Below, piece after piece: positions 1 to 8,912 of a DNA stretch of 64,000 nt. Origin of the DNA: CAVSRC01 sp963798195 (GTDB lineage Bacteria > Pseudomonadota > Alphaproteobacteria > Rhizobiales > Kaistiaceae); contig CAWCSF010000004.1 in the NCBI GenBank assembly GCA_963798195.1, forward strand, positions 1 to 64,000, given 5' to 3'. The notes under the pieces were generated by a model that worked only from the letters and a program-made list of their open reading frames with translations, ran no database searches and was not told the DNA's origin. Positions within the stretch are counted from its first letter, which is position 1. Every line of letters starts with the position of its first letter. Made by a program: the position numbers and the translations under genes.

Positions 1-1
1 G

Positions 2-94
2 ATCGCCAAGCACCTGCAGCCCGGCGTCAAGGGCGTATGGCAGCCGACCGATCAGTGGGACGAAGAGAATTCCTGGGATCGGACCTGGAGCTGA
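2..94 (+). CDS. C-terminal end of an unidentified protein (5' end outside window)
   Basis: This is an open frame running in from the left edge and ending in TGA. Its last 30 residues are acidic and Trp-rich (ending ENSWDRTWS). It is followed after 20 bp by a good intrinsic terminator in the same direction, which supports it as the real end of a plus-strand gene. Too little remains to name a family. Confidence 0.5.
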   Translation: MAKHLQPGVKGVWQPTDQWDEENSWDRTWS

Positions 95-114
95 GCGTTC
101 AGGTCAGGTGATGA

Positions 115-143
115 CCCGCGCGGGTAGCGCGGGCCATTCTTTT
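115..143 (+). terminator. Intrinsic terminator after the left-edge gene
   Basis: A perfect 7-bp stem (CCCGCGC / GCGCGGG) with the 5-nt loop GGGTA is followed by TTCTTTT. It points in the direction of the plus-strand gene ending at 94 and lies just beyond the convergent minus-strand gene ending at 152. Confidence 0.75.
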
Positions 144-151
144 GTCCGGCG

Positions 152-961
152 TTAGCCGGGCCACGGCGTCAGGCCGCCGTCGACGCGCAACACTTGCCCG
201 TTGATGAAGCGGGCGCCGGGCCCGACGAGAAACGCGACCGCGTCGGCGATCTCGTCCGGCTCGCCATAGCGGTCGAAGGTGCCGCCATTGGAGTTCATCT
301 TCTTCGGGTCGACCGTGCGCGTTGCCTGGAAGCGCGCGGTCTTGGTCGGCCCCGGGCTGATGGCGTTGACGCGCACATTGGTGTTCTTCAGTTCGGCCGC
401 GAGGCAGCGCGTATAGTGCGCGACCGCCGCCTTGAGGATGGCGTAGATCGAGCCGTTGGCGACGCCGAGATGGGCCGCGGTCGAGGCAAAATTGACGACG
501 ATGCCCTCGCCGCGATCGCGCATGGGCACGACGAACGTCTTGCATATGAGGATCGTGCCGATGAGGTTGTTGTTGGTCAGCGCCTGAACGTCTTCCAGTG
601 GAATGTCGAGGCCGTTGTTGGGCTCCGGCTTGCCGCCGGCCGCACCGATGTCGCCACCGGCGACATTGACCAGAATGTCGACAAATCCGAGCTTCTCCTC
701 GATCTCGGACTTCATCTTGGCCACGGCGTCCACGTCGCTGATGTTGCCAGTGACGGCCACGACCTTTCCGCCATGCTTCTCCAGTTGCGTGACGACAACA
801 CCAAGGTCCGCCGCTTCGCCATACTTCGCGGGTGCGTTCCATTCGAGGTCATGCACCACCAGATCGGCGCCCTGCTCGGCCAGCTTCTCGGCCACGCGCC
901 GACCAAGCCCACGGCCCGAGCCGGTCACGAAGGCAACCTTCCCACTCAACACGCCCGGCAT
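152..961 (-). CDS. SDR family NAD(P)-dependent oxidoreductase
   Basis: This 269-aa classical short-chain dehydrogenase should oxidise or reduce a sugar, polyol or related alcohol in the cytoplasm. The Rossmann motif TGSGRGLG sits at residues 13-20. NVAG (99-102) replaces the usual NNAG. Ser160, Tyr173 and Lys177 (YAILK) form the catalytic set. The start is supported by GGGAGGAG 6-7 nt upstream. It is the last gene of the minus-strand operon beginning with the ROK repressor, 13 bp after the isomerase gene, so it probably acts on the sugar brought in by the adjacent ABC importer. The exact substrate cannot be read from the sequence. Confidence 0.9.
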   Translation of the reverse strand: MPGVLSGKVAFVTGSGRGLGRRVAEKLAEQGADLVVHDLEWNAPAKYGEAADLGVVVTQLEKHGGKVVAVTGNISDVDAVAKMKSEIEEKLGFVDILVNVAGGDIGAAGGKPEPNNGLDIPLEDVQALTNNNLIGTILICKTFVVPMRDRGEGIVVNFASTAAHLGVANGSIYAILKAAVAHYTRCLAAELKNTNVRVNAISPGPTKTARFQATRTVDPKKMNSNGGTFDRYGEPDEIADAVAFLVGPGARFINGQVLRVDGGLTPWPG

Positions 962-974
962 ACCGGTCTCCTCC

Positions 975-1958
975 CTACATGATCCCGAGTTTCTTCATGT
1001 TCTCCGCGCTGCGGCGGAGTTGTCCCAATTCGTAGTCGATCAGTGCCTGACCGTCTTCGCCCGTCTCCCAGGGCGTACGGTAATCGAAGTCGTCGGCAAG
1101 CCGGCGATGCCGCGCCGCGGCGAGGCAGGCAGCCAGCGCCGCGCCGGTCGTCGGCGCATAGCCGTTCCACCATTCCGGCCGGTAGAAGCGGATGTGGCGC
1201 GCCTCCAGCGCCGCAAGCTCCAGCGTCGCCGTCAGGTCAGTGTGATGCTTCATCAGGATGTCGATGATTTCGCGGATCGGCACCGCGCCATCGCCGATAG
1301 CCGAGCGGACCAGCCGGATGCCCTCGTCGGTGAACTGGACGTTGTAGTCCTTCAGGTGGACGTGCCGGACCTTGGCCGCGATGCGATTGGTGAAGTCGAT
1401 CGGCGCTTCGCCGACTGCGAACGGGTTGGCGATATCGTAGCAGATGCCGACATTCGGCCCGGCCTCGGCGCAAAGCCCGAGCAGTTCCTGGCTGGTGAAG
1501 TCCTGATGGTCCTCGATCGCCAGCCACACGTCCGCGTCAGCCGCCTTCTTGGCGTAGTCCTTCAGGCCGCGCCGAACGGTATCGACCAGCTTCGGCCATT
1601 CGGCGCCGAGCCCGTTGCGGTTGCCTTCGAGCACGCGGGTGAGCGCCAGACGGATCGTCTTGGCGCCCAGAGCCGCGGCCGGACCAACGGCGGCGCCCCC
1701 CGCCTCGTGCGCCAGCCCGGAACTGATCACAGGCGTCATGTCCAGCGACCCCAGCCGGTCGCGAAGGGCAGACAACTCGTCCGGTGACATCTTGGTGAGC
1801 CAGCCATTGTGCAACTCGACCACCTTGGCGTTGATCTCCGTCGCGAGACCAATGAAACCCTCGAGACCAACACCTTTCGAATTTGCACGCGGCGTTCCAT
1901 GGCCCTGCAGCCCGAGCCAATAGGTCAGGCCATAGGGATTGAGTCCGACCCTCAGCAT
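975..1958 (-). CDS. Sugar phosphate isomerase/epimerase (xylose isomerase-like TIM barrel)
   Basis: This 327-aa protein has the layout of the AP-endonuclease-2/xylose-isomerase-like TIM-barrel family: an N-terminal MLRVGLNPYG strand, an acidic metal-ligand segment (AIEDHQD), then CYDIANPF, and HLKDYNV near residue 200. Members isomerise, epimerise or dehydrate free or phosphorylated sugars and inositol derivatives using a divalent metal. AGGAG lies just upstream of the ATG. It sits between two dehydrogenase genes in the operon, which suggests an oxidation-isomerisation-reduction route for an imported sugar or polyol. Family confidence is high and substrate is unknown. Confidence 0.85.
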   Translation of the reverse strand: MLRVGLNPYGLTYWLGLQGHGTPRANSKGVGLEGFIGLATEINAKVVELHNGWLTKMSPDELSALRDRLGSLDMTPVISSGLAHEAGGAAVGPAAALGAKTIRLALTRVLEGNRNGLGAEWPKLVDTVRRGLKDYAKKAADADVWLAIEDHQDFTSQELLGLCAEAGPNVGICYDIANPFAVGEAPIDFTNRIAAKVRHVHLKDYNVQFTDEGIRLVRSAIGDGAVPIREIIDILMKHHTDLTATLELAALEARHIRFYRPEWWNGYAPTTGAALAACLAAARHRRLADDFDYRTPWETGEDGQALIDYELGQLRRSAENMKKLGIM

Positions 1959-2003
1959 TTCAACTCCTGATTCTTCCGAGTGAACAATGGGGCAGCGCGA
2001 TTC

Positions 2004-2765
2004 TCACCGCAGGCCGCCGTCGACGACGATGCATTGCTTGGTGATCATGGCGCTGTCGTCCGATGCGAGAAACAGCGCCGCGCGCGCGATGTCTTCCGGC
2101 AGCAGGCGGCGCTTGATCGCCTGCCGCTGTGCGGTCTCGTCGGCCTGCTCCTCGTTGTACCAGAGGCGCAACTGCCGCTCCGTCACCACGGCGCCCGGGG
2201 CGATGGCGTTGACGCGGATATTGTCGCTGCCGTACTCGCGCGCCAGGCTGTTGGTCAGCCCGACCACCGCCGCCTTGGCGCTGGCATAGGCGACGAACGC
2301 CGCGCCGCCGAACATCCATGCGATGGATGAGAAATTGACGATCGAGCCGCCGCCGAGCTCTTGCATGTGCGGCCGGACGGCCTGCGCTGCGAAGAACTGA
2401 TGGCGCAGATTGACCGCCATCGTCTTGTCCCAGTACTCGGGCGACACGTCGTCTATCGGATGGCGCTCGTCATTTGCGGCGTTGTTGATCAGCGTCCCGA
2501 TCGGGCCGACCTCCTTGCGCACGCGCTCGATCGCGCCGCGCAATGCGCCGATATCGGTGATGTCGCAGAAAAAGTATTGCGGCGCATGGCGCGCATTCGA
2601 AAGGCGGCTGGCCAGCGCCTTGGACGGTTCGTCCTGAATATCGACGAAGACGACCTTGGCATGGTTGCCGGAAAATGCCTCGACCATCGCGGCGCCGATG
2701 CCGCTCCCGCCACCGGTGATGAAAACGGTTCGGTCTTCCAAACTCGGATACTGTGCGGATGTCAC
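2004..2765 (-). CDS. SDR family oxidoreductase
   Basis: This 253-aa classical SDR has TGGGSGIG at residues 17-24, NNAA (94-97) in place of NNAG, Ser146/147, and Tyr160-x3-Lys164 (YASAK). It begins at GTG with GAGG about 9 nt upstream. It lies 10 bp after the ATPase gene and ahead of the isomerase gene, so it is part of the same operon. It is only distantly similar to the SDR at 152-961, so the two probably catalyse different steps. Likely substrates are sugars or polyols such as those handled by 3-oxoacyl-reductase-like (FabG-like) dehydrogenases. Confidence 0.9.
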   Translation of the reverse strand: MTSAQYPSLEDRTVFITGGGSGIGAAMVEAFSGNHAKVVFVDIQDEPSKALASRLSNARHAPQYFFCDITDIGALRGAIERVRKEVGPIGTLINNAANDERHPIDDVSPEYWDKTMAVNLRHQFFAAQAVRPHMQELGGGSIVNFSSIAWMFGGAAFVAYASAKAAVVGLTNSLAREYGSDNIRVNAIAPGAVVTERQLRLWYNEEQADETAQRQAIKRRLLPEDIARAALFLASDDSAMITKQCIVVDGGLR

Positions 2766-2775
2766 GTGGATTGCC

Positions 2776-3885
2776 TCAGAGCAGCTGTTCGGTGTCGGGA
2801 TCGAACAGGCAAGCCTTGCTCATGTCGACGGCCAACGTCACGGTTTCCCCAACTTGCGGGGCATTGTCGGGTTCGAAGCGCGCGATCATCTCATTGTTGT
2901 CGACGCGCAGGACGACCATAGTCTCGGCGCCGGTCGGCTCGACGACCTCAACCGGTGCCTTGAACGTGCCGAAGCCGGCGCGCCGCTCCGCCAGGTGCTG
3001 GTCGTAAAGGTTGATATGCTCGGGGCGGATGCCGAGGATCACACGCCTGCCTGGCTCCAGGCCCCTGCCGCTCGTGCCGGAGAGGGGTAGCGTCGTGGCC
3101 TGGCCGTTGTTCTGGATCTTGACGGCCGGACCGCCCTCGCCGGCGACTGTCTCTGCCTGAACGAAATTCATCGGCGGCGACCCCATAAATCCGGCAACGA
3201 ACATGTTGGCCGGACGGTCATAGACGACCCGGGGTTCTGCGAACTGCTGGAGGATGCCGCGATGCATCACGGCAATCCGCGAGGCCAGAGTCATGGCCTC
3301 GACCTGATCGTGGGTAACGTAGACCGTCGTCTTGCCGAGCGTTTGGTAGAGCTTCTTGATCTCGGTGCGCATCTCAACTCGCAGCTTGGCGTCGAGGTTG
3401 GAGAGCGGCTCGTCGAACAGGAAGAGCGCGGGGTCGCGCACCAGCGCACGACCCATGGCGACCCGCTGGCGCTGGCCGCCGGAAAGCTGGCTCGGCTTGC
3501 GATGCAGCAGTTGATCGATGTGGAGGAGCGATGAGACCCGCTCGACCGCGGCAACTTGTTGCTCCTTCGGCACGCGCCGGCTCTCCATGCCGAAGGTGAT
3601 GTTTTGTCGAACGGTCATGGTCGGATACAGCGCGTAGGACTGGAACACCATGGCGATGTCGCGGTCCCTCGGCGGCACCGAATTGACGATCCGGTCGCCG
3701 ATCATGATCGAGCCTGAAGTGATCGTCTCGAGGCCGGCGATGAGTGCCAGCAAAGTCGACTTCCCGCAGCCCGACGGCCCCACCAGCACGACGAACTCGC
3801 CCGAGTTGACCTCGAGATTGATGCCTTGCAGCACCGGCAACGCGCCGAAGTTCTTGTTCAGATCCTTGACGGATAAGGACGCCAT
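2776..3885 (-). CDS. ABC transporter ATP-binding protein, MalK/UgpC type (CUT1 family)
   Basis: This 369-aa ATPase energises the importer encoded just upstream. Walker A is GPSGCGKST (36-44). The Q-loop region is VFQSYALYP, the signature is LSGGQRQRV, Walker B is LFLFDEP followed by the D-loop SNLD, and the switch His is in YVTHDQ. A C-terminal TOBE/MalK-type regulatory domain begins near residue 240 (FMGSPPMNF) and is about 120 aa. Length is normal for the family. The gene starts 10 bp after the second permease gene. Two copies are expected to pair with the two permeases. Confidence 0.95.
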   Translation of the reverse strand: MASLSVKDLNKNFGALPVLQGINLEVNSGEFVVLVGPSGCGKSTLLALIAGLETITSGSIMIGDRIVNSVPPRDRDIAMVFQSYALYPTMTVRQNITFGMESRRVPKEQQVAAVERVSSLLHIDQLLHRKPSQLSGGQRQRVAMGRALVRDPALFLFDEPLSNLDAKLRVEMRTEIKKLYQTLGKTTVYVTHDQVEAMTLASRIAVMHRGILQQFAEPRVVYDRPANMFVAGFMGSPPMNFVQAETVAGEGGPAVKIQNNGQATTLPLSGTSGRGLEPGRRVILGIRPEHINLYDQHLAERRAGFGTFKAPVEVVEPTGAETMVVLRVDNNEMIARFEPDNAPQVGETVTLAVDMSKACLFDPDTEQLL

Positions 3886-3895
3886 TTTTGCCCCG

Positions 3896-4795
3896 TTACT
3901 TGATTGCGCCTTGGGTCAGGCCCCGGACGAAATATCGACCACCGAAGAAATAGACGAGCAGCGGAGGGATGGCGCCGATTAGCACCATCGCGCTGGCGAT
4001 GCTGATATCGCGCACCTGAAGACCGGACTGGCTCACCGAAATGATGGCTGCCGTGATCGGCTGTTTGCTGCCCGACGTAAACACGACGCCGTAGAGGAAC
4101 TCGTTCCAGATGCCGGTGAACTGCCAGATGACCGTGACGATGATGATAGGCGGCGATAACGGCAGGATGATCTTCCAGAAGATCCGCCAGAAGCCGGCGC
4201 CGTCGATGCGCGCCGCCTTGGTCAAATCGTCCGGAATGCCGACATAGTAGTTGCGGCAGAACAGGGTGGTGAACGACAGGCCCTGCACCGTGTGCACCAG
4301 AATCAGCCCGGAGATGGTGTTGGTCAGGCCGAGCTTGCCTAGAACGAAAGCCCACGGAAGCAGCGCCATCTGGCCCGGCACGAACACCCCAAGCGTCATC
4401 ACCGCGAACAAGAACTCCGAGCCCCGGAAGCGCCACTTCGACAGAACGTAGCCGTTCACGACGCCGAAGGCGGTCGAAATAATCGTGGCCGGAATCGTCA
4501 GCTGGACCGAGTTGAAGAAGTTCTGCTTGATGCCGGCGCAGGTGCCGCCGACGCAATAGCTGTTCCAGCTCTCGATCCACGCTCTCAGGGAGAAGCTCTC
4601 GGGGAAACCGATGAGGCCGTTGCGGGCGACCTCCGGAATCGTGCGGAAGGAGTTGAAGACCACCACGACGAGGGGCAGCAGGTAATAGGCCGCGAACAGC
4701 GTCAGCAGGATGTAGACACCGATACGGGCCCGATAGCGGCGTCCGCCGCCGGAGGTGGCGAGCGGATCGTATCCGCGAGCGGCGACGTCAGTCAT
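3896..4795 (-). CDS. ABC sugar transporter permease (MalG type)
   Basis: This 299-aa inner-membrane permease has about six hydrophobic segments and the EAA loop (KAARIDGAGFWRIFWKIILP) that docks on the ATPase. The start is taken as the ATG at 4795 (MTDVAARGY), which overlaps the upstream permease stop by 8 bp. A longer reading from 4864 would put 23 non-membrane residues, encoded inside the neighbouring gene, at the N terminus. It ends in the short basic/polar tail usual for MalG-type subunits. It pairs with the permease at 4788-5729. Confidence 0.9.
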   Translation of the reverse strand: MTDVAARGYDPLATSGGGRRYRARIGVYILLTLFAAYYLLPLVVVVFNSFRTIPEVARNGLIGFPESFSLRAWIESWNSYCVGGTCAGIKQNFFNSVQLTIPATIISTAFGVVNGYVLSKWRFRGSEFLFAVMTLGVFVPGQMALLPWAFVLGKLGLTNTISGLILVHTVQGLSFTTLFCRNYYVGIPDDLTKAARIDGAGFWRIFWKIILPLSPPIIIVTVIWQFTGIWNEFLYGVVFTSGSKQPITAAIISVSQSGLQVRDISIASAMVLIGAIPPLLVYFFGGRYFVRGLTQGAIK

Positions 4796-5729
4796 GGACC
4801 ACCCCCCGATTGCGACGCCAGGTGAGCCAAAGGGCGTAAGGCACCAGCACCACCGCGAGCGCACAGAGGATCATGATGGCGGCGGCCGCACCCTGGGCGA
4901 TGAGCCCGCGCTGGAACATGAAGTCGTAGACAATGATCGCTGGAACGACCGTCGATATACCCGGCCCACCATTGGTCAGCGCGAGGACCAGATCGAAGGT
5001 CTTGATGGCGTATTGCAGCAGCACGACCATGACCGCGATCGAGATCGGCCGCATGGCCGGCAGGATCACGCGGCGGTAGATGCGCCCCATGCTGGCGCCG
5101 TCGATCTGCGCGGCCTTGATCAGGTCCTGGTCGACCGATCTGAGGCCTGCGAGAAACAGCACCATGCAGAAGCCGGAGGCCTGCCAGAACCCGGTTATGA
5201 TGATCGCGTAGAGCGCCTTGTTACGATCGATGATCCAGTTGAACTTGAAACTGGCCCAGCCGAGGCGATGGGCCAGGTCCTCGAAGCCGGTGGTGGGGTG
5301 CAGCAACCAGGCCCACACGGTGCCGGTGACCACGAAGGATACGGCGAGCGGATAGAGGTAGATCGTGCGCCAGACGGATTCGGCGCGGATGCGCTGGTCG
5401 AGCAGGATGGCGAGGAACAGGCCGACCGACATCGAGCCGGCGACGTAGAAGGCGCCGAAGAAAAACAGGTTTTGGTACGCGACCTGCCAGCGGTGGTTCT
5501 GCCACAGCCTGACATAGGCATCGAGACCGACGAAATTGTAGGTCGGCAGCAGGGTCGAGTCGGTCATCGAGATGTAGAGCGTCCACGCGCTGAACAGGAA
5601 CACGTACACGAAGGTTCCAATCAGCGACGGTGCCAGCACCATCTGAGGCGTGTATTCGCTCAGGCGCTCGCGCCACGAGCGCCGTCCGTTCGCAAAATTC
5701 GCGTCGGCAGTAATCGATGTCTGCGCCAT
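4788..5729 (-). CDS. ABC sugar transporter permease (MalF type)
   Basis: This 313-aa inner-membrane protein has six predicted hydrophobic segments and an EAA loop (IKAAQIDGASMGRIYRRVILP). This is the classic MalF/LacF-type partner of a CUT1 importer. Its 3' end overlaps the next permease gene by 8 bp, which implies translational coupling. An 80-bp gap containing a strong stem-loop separates it from the upstream binding-protein gene. Confidence 0.92.
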   Translation of the reverse strand: MAQTSITADANFANGRRSWRERLSEYTPQMVLAPSLIGTFVYVFLFSAWTLYISMTDSTLLPTYNFVGLDAYVRLWQNHRWQVAYQNLFFFGAFYVAGSMSVGLFLAILLDQRIRAESVWRTIYLYPLAVSFVVTGTVWAWLLHPTTGFEDLAHRLGWASFKFNWIIDRNKALYAIIITGFWQASGFCMVLFLAGLRSVDQDLIKAAQIDGASMGRIYRRVILPAMRPISIAVMVVLLQYAIKTFDLVLALTNGGPGISTVVPAIIVYDFMFQRGLIAQGAAAAIMILCALAVVLVPYALWLTWRRNRGVVHD

Positions 5730-5769
5730 GAATGCCCCGCCCGGTCCCGCAGGATGGAGTATCGAGTGT

Positions 5770-5800
5770 GGACCGGGCGCGGCTTGGCCGCGCCCGGTCC
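5770..5800 (-). promoter_or_regulatory. Intercistronic stem-loop between binding-protein and permease genes
   Basis: A perfect 14-bp stem (GGACCGGGCGCGGC / GCCGCGCCCGGTCC) has a 3-nt loop TTG. It lies 9 bp after the binding-protein stop and 40 bp before the permease start. No T-tract follows on the transcribed strand, so it resembles an mRNA-stabilising or partial-attenuation element rather than a full terminator. Such elements typically raise the amount of binding protein relative to membrane subunits. Confidence 0.8.
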
Positions 5801-5809
5801 GAATCGAAC

Positions 5810-7084
5810 CTACATCTGCTCTTCGACAGCGTCGGCCATGCGGTTGGCCGCATCTTCCGACGACATGTCAGGCGAGTTCACGAACTCGGTGATGGTGTCC
5901 ATCATCGCGCCGCGGAACTTCTGGAGCACTGTCATGTTGTGCGCCATGGAGCGGACCAGCGTGCCGGCCTCGATGGAGGCCTTCAGGTCCACCTGCGACT
6001 TGCGCTGACAGGCGTTCCATCCGTCACCCGACATATCGACGTCGAGACGCGACGGGATCGAACCCTTGGACTGGTTGAAGATCGTCTGGAAGTCCTTGGT
6101 CATGATGAGGTGAGCAAGGAGCTGCTGACCTTCGATGTACTCCGGGTCCTTCTGCGTGAAGAACACGACGGAGTCGGCGTTCAGGATGAAGCCGGCCTTG
6201 CCCCAGTCGGTCGGCGCCTGTTGGCACAGGATGTCTTCGCCGGGCTTGTATCCGGCGGCCTTGAGGTTGCCGATCGCCCAGTCGCCCATGATGAAGAAGG
6301 CGGCGTCGCCGTTGGCCATCATGTTGATGGCAGCGTCGTAGTCGCGGCCGGCAATCGCCGGGTCCATGTACTTCGACACCATGAGGCGCATCTGGTCGAA
6401 GGCCTTGACCATCTCGGGGCTGCGCAGGGCATCGACGTCGCCTTCCATGAAGGCCTTGCGGTAGAGGTCGATATCCTGACCGTACACCACCGTCTCGAAC
6501 GTGGTCGCGTCGGTCCAGTCCGCCGAGAGATGTGCGATGCAGATCTTGCCGGCGGCGACGACCTTGTCGCAGTCAGCGTTGAACTCGGCCCATGTCTTCG
6601 GCATTTCCTTGATGCCGGCGGCATCGAGGACGCTCTTGTTCGCCCACAGCCAGTTGATGCGGTGGATGTTCATCGGCGCCGCAACCCACGAGCCCTTCGG
6701 CTTCATCACGGGCAGCAGTTCAGGCGCGACGACGGCGTCCCAGCCTTCCTTCTTCGCGAGATCGTCCATGCCCTGGGTCATGCCGGTCTCGTTCCACTCG
6801 GCGATTTCCGGACCCTTGAGCTGGACCGCCGGCGGCGCGTTGCCGGCGACGACGTCAGCGCGCAACTTGGCCAGCGTGTTGGCGGTGTGACCGGCGATCG
6901 AGGTTGCCTGCCACTTGCCGCCGTTGGCTTCGAACATCTCGCCCAGCTTGGCGATCGAGGCGCCGTCGCTGCCGCTGTCCCATTGGCTCAGGAAGTTGGT
7001 CTTGGGCTGGGCCCAGGCAACGCCCGACAGGCCCAAAGATAGTATTGCCGCGCCTACGGCGGCGCATTGAATGCTCTTCTTCAC
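5810..7084 (-). CDS. ABC transporter substrate-binding protein (family 1, sugar)
   Basis: This is a 424-aa periplasmic solute-binding protein of the MalE/UgpB-like group. I chose the GTG at 7084 because GGGAGGG lies 4 nt upstream and it opens directly into a clean signal peptide (KKSIQCAAVGAAILSLGL, predicted cleavage after AWA). A longer reading from 7141 adds 19 polar residues before the signal. The mature part has the usual two-lobe pattern, with NFLSQWDSGSDGASI near its start and VVFFTQKDPE in the second half. It is the second gene of the operon, 66 bp after the ROK gene. Its ligand is probably a mono- or oligosaccharide or polyol. Confidence 0.92.
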   Translation of the reverse strand: MKKSIQCAAVGAAILSLGLSGVAWAQPKTNFLSQWDSGSDGASIAKLGEMFEANGGKWQATSIAGHTANTLAKLRADVVAGNAPPAVQLKGPEIAEWNETGMTQGMDDLAKKEGWDAVVAPELLPVMKPKGSWVAAPMNIHRINWLWANKSVLDAAGIKEMPKTWAEFNADCDKVVAAGKICIAHLSADWTDATTFETVVYGQDIDLYRKAFMEGDVDALRSPEMVKAFDQMRLMVSKYMDPAIAGRDYDAAINMMANGDAAFFIMGDWAIGNLKAAGYKPGEDILCQQAPTDWGKAGFILNADSVVFFTQKDPEYIEGQQLLAHLIMTKDFQTIFNQSKGSIPSRLDVDMSGDGWNACQRKSQVDLKASIEAGTLVRSMAHNMTVLQKFRGAMMDTITEFVNSPDMSSEDAANRMADAVEEQM

Positions 7085-7150
7085 ATTTCCCTCCCAGGTT
7101 GATTGGAACTTGGACGCTTGAACGCCTTCGCTCCCGTTCACTATGGCGCT

Positions 7151-8353
7151 TCAGGCGCTCATAGAAATCGTGCCCATCCGCTCGGATGAGTGTCCTCCCT
7201 TGATCTCGAAGTCGAAGAAATGCTGGATCGCCAGTGCGGCGGCTCCACGCTGCCAGCCATCGTTCTCCCAACTGATGGCCAACTCGGGCGGCGACCCGAA
7301 ACACAGCTGCTCTACTTCCCTGCGGAGCGGGGCGAAGAAGAGGTCGCCGTAGCGGACGCCTTCGCCGCCAAACACGATCATTTCCGGGTCGACCACGTTC
7401 GCGACCGCCGCGATGTGACGGCCCAGCCGACGGCCCCCCTCGCGCAGTACAAGGCGCGCCACTGGATTCCCTGCGTGCGCCGCCGTCGCCAGGTCTTCCG
7501 GTCCAAGGCCAATGGTTTTCGGGTCGCGCTCGTTCCACGTCATGAGCAGGCCGGGGTCCGATACGTAGGTCTCCAGGCAGCCCTTGCGGCCGCATTCGCA
7601 GGTACGCCCGCCGCGCTCGGCAAGGCTGTGCCCGAATTCTCCGGCCGCGCCGCTGGCCCCGCCATAAAGGCGCCCGCCGATGATGAGGCCGGCGCCGACG
7701 CCGCGCCCGATAGCCACCACGGCGACATTCTGGTGGCCACGCGCGTGGCCGAAGAGGTGCTGCGCAACCGCGAAGGCATTCGCGTCGTTGTCGACCCACA
7801 CCGGCACGTCGATCACCTCGGCGAGCATGCGGGCGATGGGAACGTCGCGCCAGCCCGAACGCTGCATGTGGCGGCAAATGCCGCGCTCCGCATCGACTTG
7901 GCCGGCAAGCGCGAGGCCGATACCGATGATGCGCTCCGGCCCGGCGCCGGCTTCCGCCATCAGTCGCCGTGTCGCCAGCGCCGCGGCGCTGACCACCGTC
8001 TCGGGTCGCCCATCGGCAAGGGGCACATCGACCTCGGCGATTGTCTGTGTCGCCAGATCGGTGATGACACCCAGGATGCGCTCGACCATCACCTTGAAGC
8101 CAATGGAGAGTCGCGACGAATAATTGATGTCGAGCGGCACCGGCCGCCTTCCGGCCGCGCTCTGGACTGCGTCGCGTTCGACGACGAGTCCTTCCTTGAT
8201 GAGATCGGCGGTAACGAAGGAAATCGCCGCGGGGCTGAGGCCGATCGCCGAGGTGATCGCGGCGCGGCTCATCGGACCGTTGCGGCGCAACTGATTGAGC
8301 ACCAGGCGCCGGTTGAGCGCGCGAGCGGTCCCCTGATCTCCCCGTAGGCTCAA
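7151..8353 (-). CDS. ROK family transcriptional regulator
   Basis: This 400-aa protein has an N-terminal winged helix-turn-helix (about residues 15-75, RNGPMSRAAITSAIGLSPAA) fused to a ROK sugar-kinase-like domain. It has the catalytic-type Asp in WVDNDANAFA, the ATP-site glycine stretch IGRGVGAGLIIGG, the EFGH sugar/zinc motif, and the zinc cluster CECGRKGC. It probably represses the downstream transport operon until a sugar binds. It starts at TTG, with AAGGA 7 nt upstream. A 17-bp palindrome just above the ribosome site suggests autoregulation. It is the first gene of the operon. Confidence 0.93.
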   Translation of the reverse strand: MSLRGDQGTARALNRRLVLNQLRRNGPMSRAAITSAIGLSPAAISFVTADLIKEGLVVERDAVQSAAGRRPVPLDINYSSRLSIGFKVMVERILGVITDLATQTIAEVDVPLADGRPETVVSAAALATRRLMAEAGAGPERIIGIGLALAGQVDAERGICRHMQRSGWRDVPIARMLAEVIDVPVWVDNDANAFAVAQHLFGHARGHQNVAVVAIGRGVGAGLIIGGRLYGGASGAAGEFGHSLAERGGRTCECGRKGCLETYVSDPGLLMTWNERDPKTIGLGPEDLATAAHAGNPVARLVLREGGRRLGRHIAAVANVVDPEMIVFGGEGVRYGDLFFAPLRREVEQLCFGSPPELAISWENDGWQRGAAALAIQHFFDFEIKGGHSSERMGTISMSA

Positions 8354-8912
8354 GCTGCTATCCTTAATTTAATAAACTAAAGCTTTGCAGAAACGGGCGG
8401 GTGCGTCCAGCCCATTTGAGGCGGCGAGAAAACCCGCGCCGGCGGCTGTGGAAAATCGCGATCGAAAGGAACGGCGGCCGTCAGCAGGGGACAGGCTTAT
8501 TCGCTGACAGCCGCCGCCTCTGCGGAGGTCAGGACCACCACCGCAACCGCCGCGTCCGTCGGACGCTCAGTTCAGGCCAGCGTTGAAACCGACGTTGGAC
8601 GCGAAATCGGGCACCGAGAGGGCGATCCCGGTCGGGAGCCGCCGCACCTGCCGGCGCCACACTGCCACGGGGACTCCCGCGTTGAATGATGCAACGCAAA
8701 ATCCACTAGGCGTCGCGCGGGGTTGCATCCAGCGGTTCAAACATTCCGTGATGCAGCGACAAGTAAATAACCCAGTCCAGCCAGAAAATTGCCATACATG
8801 CCGCCTATCCTAACAATAACGGGGAAACGCCAAGAATATACAAGGAATTAGCGTAAAATAGTCAAAGAATGCGGCCTGCATTAATGTAGCCGTCTAGGAC
8901 AGAAGATCGGCT
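8354..8912. other. Divergent intergenic region between the sugar operon and the EPS locus
   Basis: This 559-bp gap has no convincing gene. The left end holds the ROK operator. The right part (about 8740-8905) is clearly richer in A and T than its surroundings and is the likely promoter region of the EPS locus. An interrupted inverted repeat centred on CATTAATG lies at 8872-8892, about 20 bp before the first EPS start codon. Two short frames (8401-8586, 8583-8813) lack ribosome sites and any recognisable motif. Confidence 0.6.
8364..8380 (-). promoter_or_regulatory. ROK-type operator palindrome
   Basis: On the minus strand the sequence TTAGTTTA-T-TAAATTAA is an inverted repeat matching in 7 of 8 paired positions. 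The form TTAGTTN(n)AACTAA-like is the known recognition type of XylR/NagC-like ROK regulators. It lies directly above the AAGGA ribosome site of the ROK gene and probably overlaps the -10 region, so binding would block the whole operon. Confidence 0.7.

Noticed and set aside
8401..8813. Two short plus-strand frames in the 8.4-8.9 kb gap
   Set aside because: They lack ribosome sites, known motifs and coding-like third-position bias visible by eye. The region is better explained as regulatory.
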